From NCBI GenBank assembly GCA_965198895.1, contig OZ240676.1, positions 3,968,001-4,032,000 on the forward strand: a stretch of 64,000 nt of DNA, given 5' to 3'. Under the pieces are notes generated by a model. It had not been told where the DNA came from. It did no database searches and saw only the letters and a program-made list of their open reading frames with translations. The first letter of the stretch is position 1, and each line of letters begins with the position of its first letter. This document shows positions 59,920 through 64,000 of the stretch, one piece after another. A program made the position numbers and the translations under genes. This DNA is from LMUY01 sp965198895. GTDB taxonomy: Bacteria; Pseudomonadota; Alphaproteobacteria; Acetobacterales; Acetobacteraceae.

Positions 59920-59969
59920 CTGGAGCGGGCGAAGGGATTCGAACCCTCGACCCCAACCTTGGCAAGGTT
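59920..59969. repeat. Right attachment repeat, 3' half of the intact tRNA-Gly
   Basis: Identical over 50 bases to 22366-22415. It covers the 3' half of the intact tRNA-Gly and one flanking base. Beyond 59969 the tRNA continues, whereas the left copy diverges at that point. Confidence 0.92.
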
Positions 59970-59995
59970 GTGCTCTACCCCTGAGCTACGCCCGC
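59921..59995 (-). tRNA. tRNA-Gly(GCC)
   Basis: Minus strand, 75 bases with encoded CCA. Acceptor arm GCGGGCG paired with CGCCCGC, D-arm GCTCAGGGGTAGAGC, anticodon stem AACCT/AGGTT with loop TGCCA containing GCC, T-arm with GGGTTCGAATCCC. All arms pair. The 3' half is the integration target of the adjacent element. The 5' end faces the thioredoxin gene, about 180 bases away. Confidence 0.95.
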
Positions 59996-60175
59996 GCTCC
60001 GGCGGCGGTGATTAGAAGGCTTCGGCGGCGAATGCAAGCGCCCACTCATGCTTTACGATCGCGAGCAGCGGCGGCATCGTCGGGCCCGTGGCCAAAAGGA
60101 CCCGCTTGCGGCACGCGGCGGCGGATACATGTTAATCAGACGCGCCGATCGCGGCAGGCGCAAAGGAAAGTAGAT

Positions 60176-61114
60176 ATGGATACGATCATCGGCCAGCAGG
60201 CCCAGGGTGATCCTGGCGCCGGGACAGCCAGCATCGTCGACGCCGATCAAACCACCTTCGTCAAAGAGGTGATCGAAGCATCACGCACCGTCCCAGTCCT
60301 CGTCGATTTCTGGGCAACGTGGTGCGGACCCTGCAAAACACTCACTCCGATCCTCGAACGGGTGGTCACCGCGGCAGCAGGCCGGGTGAAGCTCGTCAAG
60401 GTCGACGTGGACAAAAACCGCACCCTCGTCGAGCAACTTGCCCGCATGGGGTTGCCCATGCAGTCCATCCCGACCGTCGCCGCCTTCTGGCAGGGTCAAA
60501 TCGCCGACCTGTTCCAAGGCGCGCTGCCGGAGGGCGAGGTCAAGCGGTTCGTCGAACAGTTGCTGAAGCAGGCAGGCGGGGCGATGCCAGCCGCCGAACT
60601 GCTGGCGGAAGCACAGGCGGCTCTGGACGAAGGACAGGCGCAGGAGGCCGGGGAGCTGTTCAGCGCCGTGATCGGGACGGAGCCGGAGAACCCGGCAGCC
60701 TGGGGCGGGCTGATCCGATCGCTGGTGGCGCTCGATCAGAGCGAGCAGGCGCACGCAGCCTTGGATCAGGTGCCGGCAAAGATCGCGCAACATGCTGAAA
60801 TCGCCGGCGCCCGTAGCGCCTTGGCCTTGGCCGAGGAAGGGCGAAACGCGGCGGCCGGACTCACCAGCTTGCAACGCCGGGTCGAGGCCGATCCCGCGGA
60901 CCACGAGGCGCGCTACGAGTTGGCAACGGCCCTGAACGCCACGGGCGAGCGGGAAGCGGCGGCGGCGGCCCTGCTGGAGATCGTCCGGCTGGATCGCACA
61001 TGGAATGAGGGCGCGGCGCGGCTGCAGTTGCTCAAGTTCTTCGAGGCATGGGGGCATGCCGACCCGGCGACCATGGCAGCGCGGCGCAAGCTTTCGGCAA
61101 TCTTGTTCAGCTGA
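60176..61114 (+). CDS. cnoX: CnoX-type thioredoxin-TPR protein
   Basis: 312 aa from ATG 60176 with AAAGGAAAG just upstream. N-terminal thioredoxin domain: VPVLVDFWATWCGPCKTLTP (Cys50, Cys53), KVDVDKNRTLVEQLARMGLP, MQSIPTVAAFWQG. The C-terminal domain is TPR-like helices (LAEAQAALDEGQAQEAGELF, AAWGGLIRSLVALDQSEQAH). It protects folding proteins against oxidation and cooperates with chaperones. Three bases before the next gene, with which it appears co-transcribed. Chromosomal flank of the element. Confidence 0.85.
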   Translation: MDTIIGQQAQGDPGAGTASIVDADQTTFVKEVIEASRTVPVLVDFWATWCGPCKTLTPILERVVTAAAGRVKLVKVDVDKNRTLVEQLARMGLPMQSIPTVAAFWQGQIADLFQGALPEGEVKRFVEQLLKQAGGAMPAAELLAEAQAALDEGQAQEAGELFSAVIGTEPENPAAWGGLIRSLVALDQSEQAHAALDQVPAKIAQHAEIAGARSALALAEEGRNAAAGLTSLQRRVEADPADHEARYELATALNATGEREAAAAALLEIVRLDRTWNEGAARLQLLKFFEAWGHADPATMAARRKLSAILFS

Positions 61115-61116
61115 CG

Positions 61117-61791
61117 ATGGACGGCTGGCATCCCGACTTGTCCGAGCTGCCGGCCGCATTTCCGGTCTTCCCGCTCACCGGTGCGTTGCTGCTGCCGCAC
61201 GGCAAGCTCCCGCTGCATATCTTCGAGCCGCGCTACAAGGCGATGGTGGAGGATGCGCTGGCCGATCAACGGGTGATCGGGATGGTCCAGCCCGACCCAG
61301 GGCTGCCGGACGGGCCAGACGGGCCCGGCCTGTTCCGCGTGGGATGTCTCGGGCGGCTGTCCTCCTTCAGCGAGACGGGTGACGGCCGATATCTCATCGC
61401 GCTCACCGGTCTGATCCGCTTCCGCGTCGGTGCAGAGATCGAGGGACGGCGCGGGTATCGCCGCGTGGCCGCCGACTTCGCAGGGTTCGAGGCCGATCTC
61501 GATCCCCAGGTGGGCGCGTTACCGCAGCGGCAGACCTTGCTCGGCGCGCTACGGGCCTATTTCACCGCCAATGGCTTCGATGCGAACTGGGCCGCGATCG
61601 AGGGCATGGACGACAACGAGCTCGTTGTGACCCTGGCCATGGTGTGCCCGTTCGAAGCGGTCGAGAAGCAAGCTCTGCTGCAAGCTGCAGATGCATCGGC
61701 GCGGGTGGAGACGCTTGTCACCCTCCTGCAAATGGGGGCCCATGGCGCCGGGGATGGTCTGGCCGCAGGGGGCAGCCGCTCGGTCAGCTGA
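61117..61791 (+). CDS. Lon N-terminal-like (LON substrate-binding) domain protein
   Basis: 224 aa from ATG 61117, two bases after the thioredoxin stop. Reads FPVFPLTGALLLPHGKLPLH, IFEPRYKAMVEDALADQRVI, GMVQPDPGLPDGPDGPGLFR, with GLIRFRVGAEIEGRRGYRRV. This is the ATP-dependent protease La N-domain fold without the protease; such stand-alone proteins bind substrate or adaptors. The helical C-terminus ends in MGAHGAGDGLAAGGSRS. Confidence 0.85.
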   Translation: MDGWHPDLSELPAAFPVFPLTGALLLPHGKLPLHIFEPRYKAMVEDALADQRVIGMVQPDPGLPDGPDGPGLFRVGCLGRLSSFSETGDGRYLIALTGLIRFRVGAEIEGRRGYRRVAADFAGFEADLDPQVGALPQRQTLLGALRAYFTANGFDANWAAIEGMDDNELVVTLAMVCPFEAVEKQALLQAADASARVETLVTLLQMGAHGAGDGLAAGGSRSVS

Positions 61792-61809
61792 GCCGGAGAA
61801 AGGACAACG

Positions 61810-62001
61810 ATGTCAGATACTGCGAACAGCACGGCAGTCGACCCGAAGCTGTTGGAAATCCTCGTATGCCCGGTCACCAAAGGGCCCCTGATCTATGACC
61901 GGGAGGCTGGGGAGCTGATCAGCCGCGCGGCTGGATTGGCCTATCCCGTGCGGGATGGAATTCCCATCATGCTGCCGGACGAAGCGCGCGTTTTAGAATG
62001 A
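61810..62001 (+). CDS. Trm112-family protein
   Basis: 63 aa: DPKLLEILVCPVTKGPLIYD, GELISRAAGLAYPVRDGIPI, MLPDEARVLE. The pattern fits the small Trm112/UPF0434 zinc-binding family (one Cys-Pro motif visible here; the second cysteine pair is absent). It overlaps the next gene's start by four bases. Confidence 0.85.
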   Translation: MSDTANSTAVDPKLLEILVCPVTKGPLIYDREAGELISRAAGLAYPVRDGIPIMLPDEARVLE

Positions 62002-62384
62002 CCGGGCTTGCCAAGCCGTTGGAAATCCGCGTGCGCCGGGCCTCGCGCCGGCTGGAGGTGGATTTCGAGGGCGGCGTGCAGTTCAGCTACTCCGCTGAAT
62101 ACCTCCGCGTCGAGAGTCCAAGCGCGGAGGTGCAAGGCCATGCCCCGTCGGAGCGCATCACGGTGCCGGGCAAGGCAGGGGTGGGGATCAATACGGTGGA
62201 CCCGATCGGCCACTACGCCATCCGCGTCCATTTCGACGACGGGCACGATACTGGCATTTTCACTTGGGATTATCTCCTGCAGCTCGGGCAGGAGCAGGAG
62301 GTGCGTTGGAGCCGCTACCTGGGTGAGCTCGCCGCAAAGGGCCTCAGCCGCGAAGCTCCGCCGGCCCGATCCGCACGGCGCTGA
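61998..62384 (+). CDS. DUF971 protein (gamma-butyrobetaine-hydroxylase-like N-domain)
   Basis: 128 aa: LEIRVRRASRRLEVDFEGGV, QFSYSAEYLRVESPSAEVQG, HYAIRVHFDDGHDTGIFTWD, YLLQLGQ. Conserved DUF971 features include LEVDFEGG, AEYLRVESPSAEV and HDTGIFTWDYL. Function in bacteria is uncertain; often beside cofactor and iron-sulfur genes. The 3' end overlaps the convergent L,D-transpeptidase gene. Confidence 0.85.
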   Translation: MTGLAKPLEIRVRRASRRLEVDFEGGVQFSYSAEYLRVESPSAEVQGHAPSERITVPGKAGVGINTVDPIGHYAIRVHFDDGHDTGIFTWDYLLQLGQEQEVRWSRYLGELAAKGLSREAPPARSARR

Positions 62385-62850
62385 GGCCGGCTGCTAAAAC
62401 GGCACGAAGGTCGGGGGCAGACAGGGCGACGCAACCCTCGGTCGCGCTGTAATCGGGCCGGGCAATGTGCAGGAAGATCGCCGAACCGAACCCTCGCACC
62501 ACCGGGCCGTCGTTCCAACCCAGGACGCCCGCGACATCGTATAGCCCGTCTTGCCGCCAAAGCTCCTCATGGTGGGCGGGGTAGGGGAGGCGCACGGGGC
62601 GGTTGTACTGGGCGTCCGCCGGGTCGTCGCACCAACCGTCGAACGCGGAAATCGGTTCGACCGGCAAAGCCGTCCTGGGGGCCGGTCCGCGGTCTGCCCG
62701 GAACAGCACTCGGCGAAGCGGCAGCAGGCCGGCTGGCGTCGCTCCGTCACCCTCCTGCTTGTGCTCCCGGATGCCGCCGCGTCCCACGCAGCATCGCCAC
62801 TGGCCGCCGGGGATGCGCAGGAAGCCGTCGCCGGTTACGAAAGCCTCCAT
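62344..62850 (-). CDS. L,D-transpeptidase-family (YkuD-like) protein
   Basis: 168 aa from ATG 62850. Core GSAIFLHIARPDYSATEGCV, ALSAPDLRAVLAAGLSAVRI carries the His and catalytic Cys of the YkuD fold (H-x15-GC). No signal peptide is seen, unlike most periplasmic members, so the role may differ. The start overlaps the next gene's stop. The 3' end overlaps DUF971. Confidence 0.8.
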   Translation of the reverse strand: MEAFVTGDGFLRIPGGQWRCCVGRGGIREHKQEGDGATPAGLLPLRRVLFRADRGPAPRTALPVEPISAFDGWCDDPADAQYNRPVRLPYPAHHEELWRQDGLYDVAGVLGWNDGPVVRGFGSAIFLHIARPDYSATEGCVALSAPDLRAVLAAGLSAVRIGPAELRG

Positions 62851-63416
62851 CAGCCCATCCCGACCAGCGAGCCTTGCTCGTAGGCGGCGATCGCCTGACG
62901 CACCGGGGTCACGGGTGTGGCGGGCGTATCATCGTCCGCCACGGCGGTGGCGCCGCCGCCGAGGAACTGGGGTACCACGGTGGCGAGGGTGGTGTAGCCG
63001 TCCGCGGGCATGGTCTCCCCGGGCAAGCCGGACTGGACTCCGGCCTCGCTCCCGGTGACGTTCATGCCGTATGGAACGGGCGGCCTCGATGTGTCCGCGC
63101 CGAGATGGATCAACTCCGAGGCGAGGTTCAGTAGCACCGAGCCCAGAATGCCGATGGGGCCGAACATCGCCCCCGTCAGGACCGACCCGGCGATCGAGAG
63201 TGGAGCCGGGATCGTTTCCCCGGTGGCCTGGCGGTAGATCATGCCGACCACCGGCACATATTGCAGGGGGTTCAGGGCATTTCGTGCCTCCTGCGGGTCG
63301 AACTCGATCGGGCCCGGGAGCTGCCCCTGCGGGCATTGCTCCGACCCGGTGTCGAATGCGGTCAGGCGCGGCGGCGGATTGGGCTGGGACGGCTGGGCAG
63401 TGACAGCTTGGACCAT
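62850..63416 (-). CDS. Hypothetical protein
   Basis: 188 aa from ATG 63416 (MVQAVTAQPSQPNPPPRLTA). Pro-rich N-terminus, then EARNALNPLQYVPVVGMIYR, QATGETIPAPLSIAGSVLTG and GILGSVLLNLASELIHLG, two hydrophobic segments. Relatives occur next to ribA in Acetobacteraceae (recollection). It ends where the L,D-transpeptidase begins. Confidence 0.65.
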   Translation of the reverse strand: MVQAVTAQPSQPNPPPRLTAFDTGSEQCPQGQLPGPIEFDPQEARNALNPLQYVPVVGMIYRQATGETIPAPLSIAGSVLTGAMFGPIGILGSVLLNLASELIHLGADTSRPPVPYGMNVTGSEAGVQSGLPGETMPADGYTTLATVVPQFLGGGATAVADDDTPATPVTPVRQAIAAYEQGSLVGMG

Positions 63417-63466
63417 GGTGGGCCTCTGTGCGGGATGCACTGTGGATCAGCAAGAGCCGTGCCGGG

Positions 63467-64000
63467 TCACTCGGGCAGGTGGCCGAAGCGGTTGGCCTTG
63501 GTTTGCATGTAGCGGTCGTTCACGCCATTTGCCGCGAACAGCAGGCTGGCCCTCCCGGCGATGTCGATCCCGTGTGCCGCGAGCGAGGCCAGCTTTTCCG
63601 GGTTGTTGGTGAGCAGGCGGATCCGCAGCAGCCCGAGTTGACGGAGCATGGCGGCGGCCGTCAGGAAATTCCGCTCGTCTGCGGCGAAGCCCAGAGTGAG
63701 ATTGGCGTCGAGCGTATCCAACCCCCGATCCTGCAGCGTGTAGGCGCGCAGCTTGTTGGGCAGCCCGATGCCACGGCCCTCCTGCGCCAAATACAGGACG
63801 GCGCCGGCACCCTCGGCCGCAATCCGGCGGATGGCGCCGCGCAACTGGGCACCGCAGTCACAGCGCAGGCTGCCGAGCAGGTCCCCGGTGAAGCATTCCG
63901 AGTGCACCCGGATCAGGGGTGCCGCCACGTCCTCCGGCCGGCCGATGAGGACTGCATATTGGTCGGTGCCGGTGCCCGGCGAGCGGAAAGCCACGATGCG
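63467..64000 (-). CDS. ribA: GTP cyclohydrolase II, partial at window edge
   Basis: Reading enters from beyond base 64000 with RIVAFRSPGTGTDQYAVLIG. The visible 178 codons carry APLIRVHSECFTGDLLGSLR, CDCGAQLRGAIRRIAAEGAG (zinc-binding Cys triad), YLAQEGRGIGLPNKLRAYTL (catalytic region), LGFAADERNF and LRIRLLTNNPEKLASLAAHG. RibA opens the GTP ring and starts riboflavin synthesis. The N-terminus lies outside the window. It ends LLFAANGVNDRYMQTKANRFG, HLPE. Confidence 0.93.
   Translation of the reverse strand, partial: RIVAFRSPGTGTDQYAVLIGRPEDVAAPLIRVHSECFTGDLLGSLRCDCGAQLRGAIRRIAAEGAGAVLYLAQEGRGIGLPNKLRAYTLQDRGLDTLDANLTLGFAADERNFLTAAAMLRQLGLLRIRLLTNNPEKLASLAAHGIDIAGRASLLFAANGVNDRYMQTKANRFGHLPE

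Larger units (their letters stand above)
22366..59969. mobile_element. tRNA-Gly-integrated, prophage-derived element (phage-plasmid-like), about 37.6 kb
   Basis: The element is bounded by identical 50-bp direct repeats (22366-22415 and 59920-59969). The right copy is the 3' half of an intact tRNA-Gly(GCC) and the left is a stand-alone copy. A tyrosine integrase begins 172 bases inside the left repeat. Contents: primase-helicase, parA-type partition genes, phage ejection proteins, toxin-antitoxin genes and cargo. Large terminase, portal, capsid and tail-tube genes are missing, so as it stands it cannot build its own virions. It could be a decayed phage-plasmid or a satellite that borrows heads. 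Confidence 0.85.

Noticed and set aside
1..64000. CRISPR arrays or rRNA genes.
   Set aside because: No regularly spaced repeats of 25-40 bases and no rRNA-like sequence were seen.

Overview
The window looks like a high-GC alphaproteobacterial chromosome, most likely from the family Acetobacteraceae. The evidence is GC-rich coding throughout, a Ti/RP4-type trb cluster ending in a DUF2274 gene, and housekeeping genes (CnoX-type thioredoxin, Lon-N-like protein, Trm112-like protein, DUF971, GTP cyclohydrolase II) of rhodospirillalean character. The family-level assignment is inferred from protein resemblance alone.

Layout. (A) 1-10.6 kb: the broken 5' part of a Swt1-HEPN/SNF2-type helicase (minus strand), then a mating-pair-formation cluster trbB-C-D-E-J-K-L-F-G-I plus a DUF2274 gene (plus strand). 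trbB and trbE carry in-frame stops and trbL two frameshifts. No coupling protein or relaxase is in view. (B) 10.7-21.9 kb: an orphan FitA-like antitoxin, then a minus-strand, defence-like set: an AIPR-like protein, a PLD-nuclease/helicase fusion, a broken ISP-type adenine methylase, and two PLD-like proteins. (C) 22,366-59,969: an integrated element bounded by 50-bp direct repeats of the 3' half of tRNA-Gly(GCC), with a tyrosine integrase just inside the left repeat. (D) 59.9-64 kb: the intact tRNA-Gly and chromosomal housekeeping genes.

The element (C) is prophage-derived but not an ordinary prophage. It has a large primase-helicase, a ParA plus small DNA-binding partner with three copies of a 24-bp repeat around them, an RHH regulator beside a large inverted-repeat operator, and a late virion module (lytic transglycosylase, a 1637-aa ejected-type polyvalent protein with a DdrB/ParB-like domain, a 2OG-Fe(II) oxygenase, a cupin). 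No large terminase, portal, capsid or tail-tube gene is present. Where head genes would be expected there is an MFS transporter and gene debris. This suggests a phage-plasmid ancestor that lost its head module and gained cargo. The cargo also includes HigBA, a HEPN-like protein, an Xre/MbcA-type protein, an SDR/deaminase/DUF892 set and a CheB-like cassette between direct repeats. An eight-gene overlapping minus-strand operon (47.1-50.6 kb) encodes a tandem family of related small proteins, four with Tat-like signal peptides, whose function I do not recognise.

Caution. At least eight single-base indels break otherwise clear reading frames, and nearly all lie in short homopolymer runs. Some of the 'pseudogenes' may therefore be assembly errors; the three in-frame stop codons are not of that type.
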